Source: Deltaproteobacteria bacterium (lineage in GTDB: Bacteria; Desulfobacterota; Syntrophia; Syntrophales; UBA2210). From it: a stretch of DNA of 36,575 nt. Location of the stretch: assembly GCA_019313905.1 (NCBI GenBank), contig JAFDAI010000047.1, forward strand, positions 1 to 36,575, read 5' to 3'. Shown one piece after another: positions 15,162 to 23,889 of this stretch. How positions within the stretch are numbered: the stretch's first letter is position 1; every line of letters begins with the position of its first letter. The notes below the pieces were generated by a model. It saw nothing but the letters and a program-made list of their open reading frames with translations. It did no database searches and was not told where the DNA came from. The translations under genes were made by a program, and so were the position numbers.

Positions 15162-16958
15162 ATGAAGAAATTGATGTCAGGAAATGAGGCGATAGCGAGG
15201 GGGGCGTATGAGCATGGCATTACCTTTGCTTCTGCCTATCCGGGAACCCCGAGCACCGAAATACTTGAGGAGTTTTCCAAGTATGAAGGCGTTTACGCCG
15301 AGTGGACTCCGAATGAGAAAGTGGCCCTCGAGGTTGGGATAGGGGCAGCGCTGGGTGGAGCACGAGCCCTTGTGGTAATGAAACAGGTAGGTGTTAATGT
15401 TGCCGCTGATCCTCTTTTTACCTTGAGTTACACCGGCACGGAGGGAGGGCTGGTTATCGTCAGCGCGGACGATCCCTCCCTGCACAGCTCTCAGAATGAA
15501 CAGGACAACAGGAATTATGCAAAGGCTGCCAAGATTCCAATGCTGGAACCTGCAGACAGCAGTGAAGCAAAAGAATTCATAAAGATCGCCTTCAGGATGA
15601 GTGAAGAATTTGATACTCCCGTCTTTCTCAGGACTACCACAAGGGTTTCACACTCTAAATCCATCGTTAAGCTGGAAGACCGGGAAATCCATGAAGAAAA
15701 CAGGTGTATCCGGTATAATCCGTCAAAGTATGTGATGGTTCCCGCCATGGCAAGACAGCGAAGGATAGTCGTAGAAAAGAGAATGGAAAGGCTTTCGAAG
15801 TTTGCGGAGACCTTTCCCGAAAACAGAATGGAGATAAATGATACAAAGATAGGAATCATAACGGCCGGGATGTCTTACAACTACGTCAAAGACGCGTTTC
15901 CCGGATATTCCTATCTCAAGCTTGGCATGATTCATCCCCTTCCTCGCGACCTGATCAGAGAATTTGCCTCAAAAGTGGAAAGACTATACGTTGTTGAAGA
16001 ACTTGACCCATTTATTGAAGAACAGGTAAAAGCAATGGGTATAGATGTCGTCGGCAAGGAAGTGTTCCCCTATACAGGCGAATTTGATCCCGGTATAGTG
16101 GAAAAAGCCATTACAGGCAATGAAGCGACGATCGTTAACCTGCCAGGTCTCTCGCTGCCGCAGAGACCCCCGAATCTCTGCCCGGGTTGCCCGCACAGGG
16201 GACTGTTCTATGTCCTGGGAAAGTTAAAGGTATTTGTGACAGGTGATATAGGGTGTTATACCCTCGCCTTTATGAAACCCCTTGAGGGTATGGGCTCTAC
16301 AATCTGCATGGGGGCCAGCGTGGGAATGGCTCATGGAATGGACAAGGTCATTGGAGGAAAGGAAAAGGTGGTAGGAGTGATTGGTGATTCCACCTTTATT
16401 CACTCCGGCATCACACCCCTGTTGAACATGGTCTACAACAGGAGCGATTCGGTTATTGTCATATGTGACAACAGAACAACAGCCATGACTGGGATGCAGG
16501 AGAATCCCGCAACAGGTTTTACCCTTCAAGGCAAGGAGACCAAGGCTCTCGATTTTGTCAAGCTCGCAGAGGCGCTTGGTATGGATAACGTAAGGGTGGT
16601 TGATCCCTTTGACATGAAGAACACAAGAAAAGTAATAAAGGAGGAATTATCCACAGAAGGACCTTCTCTGGTTATATCAAGGGCGCCGTGTGCCCTGCTT
16701 GCCGTGAAGCAAAAACTGCCCGGCAAGACACCTTTGAGGATTAATCCGGACAAGTGTACCGGCTGCAAGGCGTGCCTCGGGCTGGGATGCCCTCCGATAT
16801 CATGGAAAAGGTTTGAAGATCTGGATATGAAGATAGAGAAGAAGACAAAAAAACAGGAAGGAATAGCTGTTATAGATTCTTCTATTTGTAATGGGTGCAC
16901 CCTGTGTCAGCAATTGTGTAGTGCGGGAGCCATAGAGGAGGTCGTTGAAGATGAGTGA
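15162..16958 (+). CDS. iorA: Indolepyruvate:ferredoxin oxidoreductase, alpha subunit
   Basis: This 598-residue catalytic subunit oxidatively decarboxylates aryl pyruvates (from aromatic amino acids) to aryl-acetyl-CoA, reducing ferredoxin; it works in the anaerobic cytoplasm. The N-terminal pyrimidine-binding domain has SAYPGTPSTEI; the TPP-binding domain has CPGCPHRGLFY, GDIGCYTL and GVIGDSTFIHSGI. Two C-terminal [4Fe-4S] motifs follow: Cys532-x2-Cys-x2-Cys-x4-Cys (CTGCKACLGLGCP) and Cys576/579/582/586. The last motif ends in CS rather than CP. ATG 15162 is preferred to TTG 15141 since it gives the normal N-terminus. The ribosome site (GGAAAGG) is distant. iorB follows with an 8-base overlap. 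Confidence 0.95.
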   Translation: MKKLMSGNEAIARGAYEHGITFASAYPGTPSTEILEEFSKYEGVYAEWTPNEKVALEVGIGAALGGARALVVMKQVGVNVAADPLFTLSYTGTEGGLVIVSADDPSLHSSQNEQDNRNYAKAAKIPMLEPADSSEAKEFIKIAFRMSEEFDTPVFLRTTTRVSHSKSIVKLEDREIHEENRCIRYNPSKYVMVPAMARQRRIVVEKRMERLSKFAETFPENRMEINDTKIGIITAGMSYNYVKDAFPGYSYLKLGMIHPLPRDLIREFASKVERLYVVEELDPFIEEQVKAMGIDVVGKEVFPYTGEFDPGIVEKAITGNEATIVNLPGLSLPQRPPNLCPGCPHRGLFYVLGKLKVFVTGDIGCYTLAFMKPLEGMGSTICMGASVGMAHGMDKVIGGKEKVVGVIGDSTFIHSGITPLLNMVYNRSDSVIVICDNRTTAMTGMQENPATGFTLQGKETKALDFVKLAEALGMDNVRVVDPFDMKNTRKVIKEELSTEGPSLVISRAPCALLAVKQKLPGKTPLRINPDKCTGCKACLGLGCPPISWKRFEDLDMKIEKKTKKQEGIAVIDSSICNGCTLCQQLCSAGAIEEVVEDE

Positions 16959-17529
16959 ATCTGTGAGAAGCGTATTGCTGGTTGGCGTTGGCGGACAGGG
17001 AACAATAATGGCGAGTGACATACTTTCCGCTGTCATGATTAGTGCGGGTTTTGATGTAAAGAAAAGCGAAGTACATGGAATGGCGCAGAGGGGAGGGTGT
17101 GTAAGCAGTCACGTGAGATTCGGCCGGAAGGTCTATTCTCCTCTTGCCGGGAAGGGAGATGTCAGTGTCCTGGTTTCTTTTGAGAAACTGGAGACCTTGA
17201 GGTATCTTGAATACCTGAAGCCCGATGGAAAGGTAATCATAAACAATGAAGAGATATATCCTCCATCGGTAAATCTCGGAGAAGCAGCATATCCCGGTGA
17301 TGCCATAGATTTCGTAAAGAAACACTTTAGAGATGTAAAGGTTGTAGATGCAACCGCTATGGCCCTCCGGTCGGGAGACAAGAGGATGGCCAACACTGTT
17401 ATTCTGGGGGTGCTGTCCTCCTATCTGGATATAGAAGTGGGCATATGGGAAGATGTTCTGAAAGAGAGCTTCCCTCCGAAGATACTGGAGGGAAATATGA
17501 ACGCTTTCAGGTTGGGGAGGGGAGTATAG
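16951..17529 (+). CDS. iorB: Indolepyruvate:ferredoxin oxidoreductase, beta subunit
   Basis: This 192-residue gamma-domain subunit pairs with IorA to form the active oxidoreductase. The family glycine loop LLVGVGGQGTIMASDIL is at residues 8-24, and SEVHGMAQRGGCVSSHVRFG is the conserved segment of 2-oxoacid oxidoreductase gamma domains. ATG 16951 has GAGGAGG nine bases upstream, inside the end of iorA. The two genes overlap by eight bases, indicating coupled translation in equal amounts. Length is normal for the family, and nothing unusual is seen. Confidence 0.95.
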   Translation: MSESVRSVLLVGVGGQGTIMASDILSAVMISAGFDVKKSEVHGMAQRGGCVSSHVRFGRKVYSPLAGKGDVSVLVSFEKLETLRYLEYLKPDGKVIINNEEIYPPSVNLGEAAYPGDAIDFVKKHFRDVKVVDATAMALRSGDKRMANTVILGVLSSYLDIEVGIWEDVLKESFPPKILEGNMNAFRLGRGV

Positions 17530-17535
17530 GCGAAG

Positions 17536-18462
17536 ATGCGAAAGATAACCGGCGGGTTGTTCCTTCTCTTTCTGGCGACCATTGTGATGTTTCCCTGCCA
17601 TGCCAGGGGGGATAGCCTGTATGATTGTGAAAAACAGTTCGAATTTGCGGAGAGCCTTTTTGAACAATCCGATTTCTACAGGGCGATAGGTGAATATAAG
17701 CGATTGATATTTCTCTGTCCGGATTCAGCGACGTTGTGTGAGAAGGCATATTTTAAGACAGGCGTCAGCTATTTCAGGGCAAAGAAGTGGCAGAGCGCGA
17801 TAGAGGCGTTTAACACGTTCCTCGTTAATTTTCCTGACAGCCGGATGGCCGGAGAGGCACTTTATCTCAAAGGCATGAGTGAGAAGAATCTCTCATTGCA
17901 CGATGAAGCGCTTGCTACCTTCGGGCATATCATGGAAGCCGAAACTGGTGAATACAAGTCAAGGGCGATCTACCAGAGCGCCCTTGTTCTCATGGATATG
18001 GAGAAATGGGAGAGGGCAGGGGAGATGTTTTCACGGGTTCCGAACGAAAGCAGGCTGTATGACTCCGCGGGCGTTTTCTCGGCAGGCCTTGAGAATATCG
18101 GCAATATTCCCCATAAATCCCCCGCTGTGGCCGGAACATTAGCCGCGATTGTGCCCGGCGCCGGTCACCTGTATACTCAGAGACGAAGAGATGCCCTCGT
18201 CGCGTTTCTCCTGAACGGCGTGTTTATCTGGAGCGCAGTGGAACTGTTCAACGATGAAAAGTATGTCACCGGTGGCATTGTCACTTTTTTCGAACTGGGA
18301 TGGTACAGCGGTAATATATACAGTGCCGTCAGCAGCGCCCACAAATTCAACAAGAGAACCAAACAAGACTTTTTGCAGGGACTCAGAGACAGGGTCAACC
18401 TTTCATATCTCCATGACAGCGATAATGCATGCAATTATCTCATGTTGAGTATGAAGTTCTAA
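17536..18462 (+). CDS. Exported TPR protein with DUF5683-like membrane domain
   Basis: This 308-residue protein starts with a signal peptide (GLFLLFLATIVMFPCHARG). TPR-like repeats fill residues about 30-190, for example KAYFKTGVSYFRAKKWQSAI and EALYLKGMSEKNLSLHDEAL. The last third has AAIVPGAGHLYTQRRRDALV, FLLNGVFIWSAVELF and ELGWYSGNIYSAVSSAHKFN, the pattern of DUF5683/TM2-like membrane modules. It would therefore be anchored in a membrane with its TPRs in the periplasm. It follows iorB by six bases but is functionally unrelated. The YidD-like gene begins seven bases after its stop, forming a likely pair. The function is unknown; protein assembly in the envelope is an inference. Confidence 0.8.
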   Translation: MRKITGGLFLLFLATIVMFPCHARGDSLYDCEKQFEFAESLFEQSDFYRAIGEYKRLIFLCPDSATLCEKAYFKTGVSYFRAKKWQSAIEAFNTFLVNFPDSRMAGEALYLKGMSEKNLSLHDEALATFGHIMEAETGEYKSRAIYQSALVLMDMEKWERAGEMFSRVPNESRLYDSAGVFSAGLENIGNIPHKSPAVAGTLAAIVPGAGHLYTQRRRDALVAFLLNGVFIWSAVELFNDEKYVTGGIVTFFELGWYSGNIYSAVSSAHKFNKRTKQDFLQGLRDRVNLSYLHDSDNACNYLMLSMKF

Positions 18463-18469
18463 TTATAAT

Positions 18470-18934
18470 ATGTTGAAATATATATTGAATATCATCATTG
18501 TCCTTGTGTGGATCGTTCCGGGAGCATCCCCTGGATTGGGGGCCGGTAATTCCTTCGCGCCGTGGGAATTCGATAACCAGCCGATATCGACAACACCTTC
18601 ACACTCCGTGGCAGATTCCAGTGTGCATCAAAAAAACATTTCACTGTCATCCCGGGTAGTTATGGGTGGCCTTAATTTCTTTTCAGAATATATATCAAAA
18701 GTGGATGGAGACAGGTGTCCCATGTATCCCACCTGTGCTTCGTACAGCCGTCAGGTGATAAAAAAGCACGGTTTCTTTATGGGTATAGCCATGACGGCGG
18801 ACAGGCTTATTCATGAAGGCAATGAAATGGATTACGCTCCTCTTGTGGAAGTGGGGGAGAGCGTAAGATATTATGATCCGGTAAGCTGGAACGATTACTG
18901 GTGGTATAACATAAAAGAAAATCTTGACAAATAA
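18470..18934 (+). CDS. Secreted YidD-like protein
   Basis: This is a 154-residue protein with a signal peptide (YILNIIIVLVWIVPGASPG) and a linker of about 45 residues. A YidD-type core follows: LNFFSEYISKVDGDRCPMYP, then PTCASYSRQVIKKHGFFMG and TADRLIHEGNE. The CxxxPTC-x-Y motif is the family hallmark. E. coli YidD is a roughly 85-residue inner-membrane-associated, cytoplasmic-side factor that assists YidC insertion. Here the core is placed behind an export signal and carries a 35-residue C-terminal tail rich in Tyr and Trp, so it would act outside the cytoplasm. No clear ribosome site precedes ATG 18470, so it may depend on coupling with the upstream gene. Confidence 0.8.
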   Translation: MLKYILNIIIVLVWIVPGASPGLGAGNSFAPWEFDNQPISTTPSHSVADSSVHQKNISLSSRVVMGGLNFFSEYISKVDGDRCPMYPTCASYSRQVIKKHGFFMGIAMTADRLIHEGNEMDYAPLVEVGESVRYYDPVSWNDYWWYNIKENLDK

Positions 18935-18960
18935 TGCATGGTTAATAGATTAGAGACACT

Positions 18961-19869
18961 ATGGCAGAAGATTACTACAAAACACTTGGAATAGATAAAA
19001 ATGCATCCAGCGATGCTATAAAAAAGGCCTACAGGAAGCTTGCGCTCAAATATCATCCCGACAAAAATCCAGGCAATAAAGGGGCCGAGGAAAATTTCAA
19101 AGAGATAAGCGAGGCATACGCTGTCCTTGGTGACACTGAAAAGCGCAAGCAATACGACAGTTTTGGATCACAAGAAGCATTCAATCGCAGTTTTTCCCAA
19201 GAAGACATATTCAGAGGGTTCGATCTGAACGAGATACTGAAAGGGCTTGGCGGTTTTAGGGGACAAAGACAATCGTCATACACAAACGCTGACCCGTTCT
19301 CTCAGTTTTTTAGAAATCAGCAGTATAATCAAGCAGTTCCCAGAAAAGGAAGAGGTCTCGAATACAATCTTTCCATAAGCCTTGAAGAGGTATATTCCGG
19401 TGCAGAAAAAAGAATATCCTTTAAAACGGATGATGGCGAATTGAATGAGATAACCATGAAAATACCGAAGGGTATTGATACCGGCAGGAAGCTCAGACTT
19501 ACCGGAAAAGGTCTTCCAGGTCTCAACGGCGGTCCACCTGGGGATCTGTTTATAGACATTACTGTTGCCCCTCATCCCATTTTCACAAGAGATGGAGATG
19601 ATGTATATATCCTGAAAACAATTACCTTTTCTCAGGCGGTATTGGGAACCTCCATAGATGTCAATACGCTTGGAGGAGAAACGAAAAGAATCAAGATACC
19701 GGCAAATACCCAGGATAACACCAGGATAAGAATGAAGGGGTTTGGTATTCCGCATTTCAAGAAGAGCGGAAGGGGAAATGAGTACGTCAGGATTACCGTC
19801 GATATTCCCAAAAAACTCACGAAGAAGCAGCGTGATATTGTCAAGCAACTTTCCGAAGAGGGACTCTAA
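18961..19869 (+). CDS. DnaJ-family co-chaperone (CbpA-like, no zinc finger)
   Basis: This 302-residue Hsp40 has an N-terminal J domain with the HPD motif ([12 protein letters not shown]) and the typical start DYYKTLGI. A Gly/Phe/Ser/Gln-rich linker follows (about residues 75-125), then two C-terminal beta-domains ([57 protein letters not shown]). There is no CxxCxGxG zinc finger, so it belongs to the class B/CbpA type that stimulates DnaK and binds unfolded clients. No dnaK or cbpM lies nearby. It begins 26 bases after the YidD-like gene, probably in the same transcript. The ribosome site (AGAGAC) is weak. Confidence 0.92.
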   Translation: MAEDYYKTLGIDKNASSDAIKKAYRKLALKYHPDKNPGNKGAEENFKEISEAYAVLGDTEKRKQYDSFGSQEAFNRSFSQEDIFRGFDLNEILKGLGGFRGQRQSSYTNADPFSQFFRNQQYNQAVPRKGRGLEYNLSISLEEVYSGAEKRISFKTDDGELNEITMKIPKGIDTGRKLRLTGKGLPGLNGGPPGDLFIDITVAPHPIFTRDGDDVYILKTITFSQAVLGTSIDVNTLGGETKRIKIPANTQDNTRIRMKGFGIPHFKKSGRGNEYVRITVDIPKKLTKKQRDIVKQLSEEGL

Positions 19870-20162
19870 AGATCTAATCAGTTCTTACTCCCTGTTTTTT
19901 CTATTTGACAACCATTGTATATGGCTTTATTCTCTCAATATGCCCTTGACTGACGGGGGAGACGGATTAGAGTATGAATCAGAATCGGGAACCCTCGGAT
20001 TTTCCCGAATTACAAACGTCTGATAAGATATGTTATGTAAACTTTGTCTAAAGTTCGCTTTGGCCGGCATGATTTCAAATCTGGCAATAAAAAGACATCT
20101 AATAACCGGGGCTCGGCCCCCTCTCTTTTCCATGTAACTTTATTTGAAATCCATTCCGGTCG
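19870..20162. other. Intergenic region before the lipid-transport cluster
   Basis: No gene is seen. A short stem, ggggc-tcg-gcccc (20108-20120), is followed by a CT-rich run ending in TTTT and could be a weak terminator. A promoter for the following cluster is expected here, but I could not assign convincing -35 and -10 hexamers. Confidence 0.4.
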
Positions 20163-21270
20163 ATGAGGTTTTCTATGAAGCATCCGGATCAGAACTATAC
20201 GATACGGGTTGAAGGTGAAAAAAGGCAAAGCGTCACATTGCATCTGTCCGGTGATCTTGTAACAGAAAATATAGATCGCCCGATGGCCGAGATCAAATCC
20301 GTTCTTGATGATTACACCCCTTCACAACTTACGATTGATCTTTCGGGTATTGATACTCTGGACAGCGCGGGCGCCATGGCCCTCGCAAAGACGGAAGATG
20401 ACGCGACCACGAGATCAATCCCCCTCAAAATTGTTAATATGACCCCGAGAATGAAAAATACGATGGGTCTTCTCAATCGTAAGGCGCTTGCGGAGAATTA
20501 TCCGGATCATGAACCGAACCCCGGAATACTCGATAGGATGACAAATGTATTTCTGGATATCTATAACGATTTCAACAGGGTAATGATCTTTGTCGGAGAA
20601 CTTCTGAGCGCGATGCTTTACTCCATTCTCCATCCCCTTTCCATAAGATGGGGCGATTCCCTTCTCTATATAAAGCGGGCCGGCGTCGATGGACTTCCCA
20701 TCCTGGGGCTTATAAGCTTTCTTATAGGCCTTATTATAGCCTTCATGTCCTCTCTGCAGTTGAAACAATTCGGCGCAAACATATATGTGGCCTCCTTCCT
20801 GGCCATCGCGGTGGTCAGAGAACTTGGCCCCATTATGACCGCGATACTCGTCGCCGGACGGTCCGGATCCGCTTTCGCGGCGGAGATAGGAACCATGAAG
20901 GTAAATGAGGAGATTAGCCGTGCCGAAGGTTATTGCCGCTATGGTAGCGGTGCCGCTCCTTACATTATACGCCGATCTGTTCGGTGTTCTGGGAGGGCTT
21001 GTTGTAGGGGTAACCGGACTGGACCTGACACCGTATACCTACATACAGCAGACAATCAAAAGTATAGCCACTTTTGATATAATCTCCGGCATTGTAAAGG
21101 CGCTGGTGTTTGCGGTACTTATCAGCGGCATCAGTTGCCAGAGGGGATTTGAAACAGGTGAAGGCGCGGAAGCTGTTGGAATATCAGCTACTTCTGCTGT
21201 AGTCTCGTCAATATTCCTGATCATAGTGGCGGATTCCATTTTTGCCATTGTTATACATTACATCAGATGA
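20163..21270 (+). pseudogene. mlaE: STAS-MlaE lipid ABC transporter permease, frameshifted
   Basis: The gene encodes an N-terminal STAS domain (about residues 10-105, DLSGIDTLDSAGAMAL) fused to an MlaE-type permease. The permease domain is well preserved (RELGPIMTAILVAGRSGSAF, AAEIGTMKVNEEI) until about 20924. There the reading frame changes: the rest of the permease (LAVPKVIAAMVAVPLLTLYA to the C-terminus) continues in another frame to 21270, while the first frame runs on to a stop at 21077. Between EEI and LAVPK about 13-14 conserved residues (normally D-A-L-x-x-M-G... ) are absent, equal to roughly 41 bases. This is either a real inactivating deletion or an assembly error. The intact neighbours make recent damage more likely. 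An alternative start is ATG 20175. Confidence 0.85.
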
Positions 21271-21283
21271 GGATAAACCCGGA

Positions 21284-22066
21284 ATGACACCTGTTGTCAC
21301 TGTAAAAAATCTTACGGCACGTTACGGCGAAAATATCGTTTTTGAAGGCGTAAGTTTTGATATCTTCAAAGGGGAAATCTTTGCCATAGTGGGAGGAAAC
21401 GGGTGCGGAAAGACAACCATCTTCAAATGCATGACAGGCCTTTTGAAACCATCAGGCGGCAAAATCCTGGTGAGTGGAATCGACCCGGCAACAGAAGATG
21501 AAGATAAGCTTAAAACCCTCAGAAAGGAAACCGGCGTACTCTTTCAGTCAAGCGCCCTCTTCGGTTCCATGACCCTGTACGATAATATGGCGCTTGTCCT
21601 CAAGGAATATACAACTCTCCCCTCCCCTGTTATTGATATGATAATCAAGACAAAACTCGGCATGGTGAGGCTTGCCGGTTGCGAAAATCTTCTGCCCTCC
21701 GAATTATCCGGTGGGATGAAAAAGCGTGCCGGTATCGCAAGGGCGATGGTCATGGACCCCATGGTACTTTTTCTTGATGAGCCTTCGGCCGGTCTGGACC
21801 CCATCACATCCGAAGAGTTTGATATGCTGGTAAAAAATATAAACACCGGTATGGGAACAACCATGATAATCATAACCCATCAACTGGAATCCATTTTCAA
21901 TATAGCGCACAAGGTGATTATGTTAGACAAGGACGCAAAGGGAATAATCGCGGAGGGCGATCCCCGTGAATTGAGAAAAAATTCAAAAGATCCGAGAGTT
22001 ACGGCATTTTTAGGAGGCGGGATTACCCGGCATTCTGCCGGACATGAACAAGCTGAAGCCGATTGA
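21284..22066 (+). CDS. mlaF: MlaF-type lipid transport ATPase
   Basis: This 260-residue cytoplasmic ATPase powers MlaE-family lipid transport between the membranes. It has the Walker A motif GGNGCGKTT, Q-loop VLFQSSALF, signature LSGGMKKR, Walker B VLFLDEPSAGLDP and the H-loop ITHQL. Phe-Gln-Ser-Ala-Leu-Phe near the Q-loop is typical of the Mla subfamily. ATG 21284 gives the normal N-terminus MTPVVTVKNLTARYG; the open frame extends back to 21242 into the permease end, where the residues are not family-like. It lies 13 bases after the permease stop and just before the MCE gene. Confidence 0.93.
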   Translation: MTPVVTVKNLTARYGENIVFEGVSFDIFKGEIFAIVGGNGCGKTTIFKCMTGLLKPSGGKILVSGIDPATEDEDKLKTLRKETGVLFQSSALFGSMTLYDNMALVLKEYTTLPSPVIDMIIKTKLGMVRLAGCENLLPSELSGGMKKRAGIARAMVMDPMVLFLDEPSAGLDPITSEEFDMLVKNINTGMGTTMIIITHQLESIFNIAHKVIMLDKDAKGIIAEGDPRELRKNSKDPRVTAFLGGGITRHSAGHEQAEAD

Positions 22067-22076
22067 GAGGTGTAAT

Positions 22077-23000
22077 GTGCATAGAAAAACATCAAAACTT
22101 ATGATAGGACTTTTTGTGACCGTCGGAATCCTGATAGGCGCCGGCGCTATTGTATGGGTGAGCGCGTCTAAATATTTCAGTGGAGGCGCTCACTACGTCT
22201 CCTACTTCAATGAATCCGTGCAAGGGCTTAAGATGAATTCCGCTGTCAGATACAGGGGTGTTGATGTCGGTATAGTAGAAGATATCAGGGTTGCCCCCGA
22301 TAATAAACTCGTTGAAGTGGTGATGAAAATAGACCTTAAGGGAGATCTGGAGCAGGATGTCATAACCCAGCTGAAAGCCGTCGGCATAACCGGTCTGGTT
22401 ATCGTAGAGATGGATCGCAGAAAACCCTCAGATTCTTTTATCGATATAGATTTTCCCGCCGGATATCCTGTAATTCCCTCGCGTCCTTCCGAGATGAAGG
22501 CGCTTCTTACGGGAATTGATGGCATTATTGAAAAGATAAAACTGATTGATTTCGTGGCTATATCCGATCAGTTGAAATTTGTTATCGACGCAACCGGAAA
22601 TCTTCTGGCTGACAAGAGAATAGACAGCATCATCACCACCCTTGAATCCACGGCCGGCAATCTCGACACTATTTCGTCAAAATTTGAGGATCTGTGCGCG
22701 GAAGACGGAGCTTCAAATTTCCTGGAGGAAGCAAGGATGACATTTGTCGAGGCCAGACAGGCCATAGCCGAAATAAGGAGTGATATGGATTCTCTGAACC
22801 TTGCGGAAACTGCCGGAAAAACTGATAAGCTTATAGAAAATATGGGGAAACAATCCCGGTTAACGGCAATGGAGATCCAGGATACCAGCGAAAATCTCCG
22901 TCGCGTGTCAGAAACACTGGAGAAACTTATGGAGAGACTAAGCATGCGGCCATCAGACCTGATAAACAGTAAACCGCTGCCTCCGAAGAAGACAGAATGA
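22077..23000 (+). CDS. mlaD: MCE-domain lipid-binding protein (MlaD type)
   Basis: This 307-residue protein is anchored by one N-terminal helix (LMIGLFVTVGILIGAGAIVW) and has one MCE domain (about residues 40-120: YFNESVQGLKMNSAVRYRGV, GITGLVIVEM). A long helical C-terminal region with a coiled-coil appearance follows and may form a tunnel or spacer across the periplasm. GTG 22077 is chosen because GAGAGG lies just upstream and the helix then starts at the usual distance; ATG 22044 would overlap the ATPase by 23 bases. The role is binding lipid and passing it between the permease complex and the outer membrane. Confidence 0.9.
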   Translation: MHRKTSKLMIGLFVTVGILIGAGAIVWVSASKYFSGGAHYVSYFNESVQGLKMNSAVRYRGVDVGIVEDIRVAPDNKLVEVVMKIDLKGDLEQDVITQLKAVGITGLVIVEMDRRKPSDSFIDIDFPAGYPVIPSRPSEMKALLTGIDGIIEKIKLIDFVAISDQLKFVIDATGNLLADKRIDSIITTLESTAGNLDTISSKFEDLCAEDGASNFLEEARMTFVEARQAIAEIRSDMDSLNLAETAGKTDKLIENMGKQSRLTAMEIQDTSENLRRVSETLEKLMERLSMRPSDLINSKPLPPKKTE

Positions 23001-23022
23001 CATTTCAATTATTAGTTTTGAT

Positions 23023-23069
23023 GGACTCGTAAAAAATCAAAAAACTCCCTCTCCCTTGATGGGAGAGGG
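23023..23069. repeat. Left end of the gtaaaaagtc family plus 9-bp hairpin
   Basis: gatggactcgtaaaaaatc resembles the left ends at 14985 and 23756. It is followed by ccctctccc (23047-23055) pairing perfectly with gggagaggg (23061-23069) around ttgat, and by ctggggtgaggg. The element starts 22 bases after the MlaD stop and no matching right end is seen before the lipoprotein gene. Confidence 0.55.
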
Positions 23070-23122
23070 CTGGGGTGAGGGCGATAAGAACGAATTCACC
23101 AGAAAGAAAAGGGATAAAAGAT

Positions 23123-23740
23123 ATGAAACGCCTTTTTGTGATCATAATTGCGGCTTCCTTTATTTTTGTGCTGTCCGGGTGTATTGGCGGAGGAGACCCC
23201 ACTCCCATGACAGAACAGTATGTCATTGAGTACACTCCCCCTGTATATAATAACCTTTCCCATATGGATGAGTCGATAAAGGTAGAAAGATTTTCCATGT
23301 CCAGGAATCTGAACTGCCGTTCAATGTTCTATAAACCGGCCCCATTCAAACGTGAAGAATACAATTACCACCGATGGAGAATAAATCCCGGAGATATGGT
23401 AACCGATTGTCTCCTGCGTGACCTCAGGGCCTCAGGTCTGTTCCACGCGGTATTTTCCTGTCACAATTACGAGAATGCAAGGTTTTTGCTGGAGGGCCAC
23501 GTAGAAGAGTTTATCGGATTGTATGAACAGGGCCCAGGGAAAGCGCTTCTTAAACTGAATATTACGCTTCTGGATATGGACGCTGAAAATGTGACAAGCA
23601 GCGTAATATTCCAGAAAAACTATCAAATCTCCGAAGCGCTCGAAAGCCGGACGCCTGAAGGACTGACCCGGGGCATGAGCAGAGCCATGTACTCTCTTTC
23701 GGAACAGATAGTGAGAGATATCCATGAGTCTGTTGATTAG
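23123..23740 (+). CDS. ABC-transporter auxiliary lipoprotein (PqiC/YmbA-like)
   Basis: This 205-residue protein has a lipoprotein signal peptide, MKRLFVIIIAASFIFVLSGC, with the lipobox Cys at residue 20. The mature part resembles the auxiliary lipoprotein family associated with MCE transporters (IKVERFSMSRNLNCRSMFY, WRINPGDMVTDCLLRDL, LLEGHVEEFIGLYEQ). ATG 23123 is preceded by AAAGGGATAAAAG; an upstream in-frame ATG at 23075 would bury the signal peptide. It probably anchors the Mla/Mce bridge at the outer membrane, completing a permease-ATPase-MCE-lipoprotein gene order. It carries two extra cysteines in the mature part. Confidence 0.8.
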   Translation: MKRLFVIIIAASFIFVLSGCIGGGDPTPMTEQYVIEYTPPVYNNLSHMDESIKVERFSMSRNLNCRSMFYKPAPFKREEYNYHRWRINPGDMVTDCLLRDLRASGLFHAVFSCHNYENARFLLEGHVEEFIGLYEQGPGKALLKLNITLLDMDAENVTSSVIFQKNYQISEALESRTPEGLTRGMSRAMYSLSEQIVRDIHESVD

Positions 23741-23755
23741 GGACATCTTACTGAA

Positions 23756-23888
23756 GATACAGTCGTAAAAAGTCGTCACTCCAGTGAAAACCAGAGTCCA
23801 GGCAAGCTGTAAACATTTGATATAACTGGATTCTGGCTTCCGCCGGAATGACGAAAAGGAATGTTTTCCGACTTTTTGCGGAGCCATC
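23756..23888. repeat. 133-bp palindromic repeat, gtaaaaagtc family
   Basis: The left end gatacagtcgtaaaaagtc and the right end gactttttgcggagccatc are imperfect inverted repeats. Inside, ccagagtccag (23791-23801) pairs with ctggattctgg (23826-23836), and gtcgtcactcc pairs imperfectly with ggaatgacg. Almost the whole unit can fold as one long hairpin. It fills the gap between the lipoprotein stop (15 bases before it) and the peptidase ATG (one base after it), so the peptidase ribosome site GCGGAG lies inside the repeat. Confidence 0.7.
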
Positions 23889-23889
23889 C

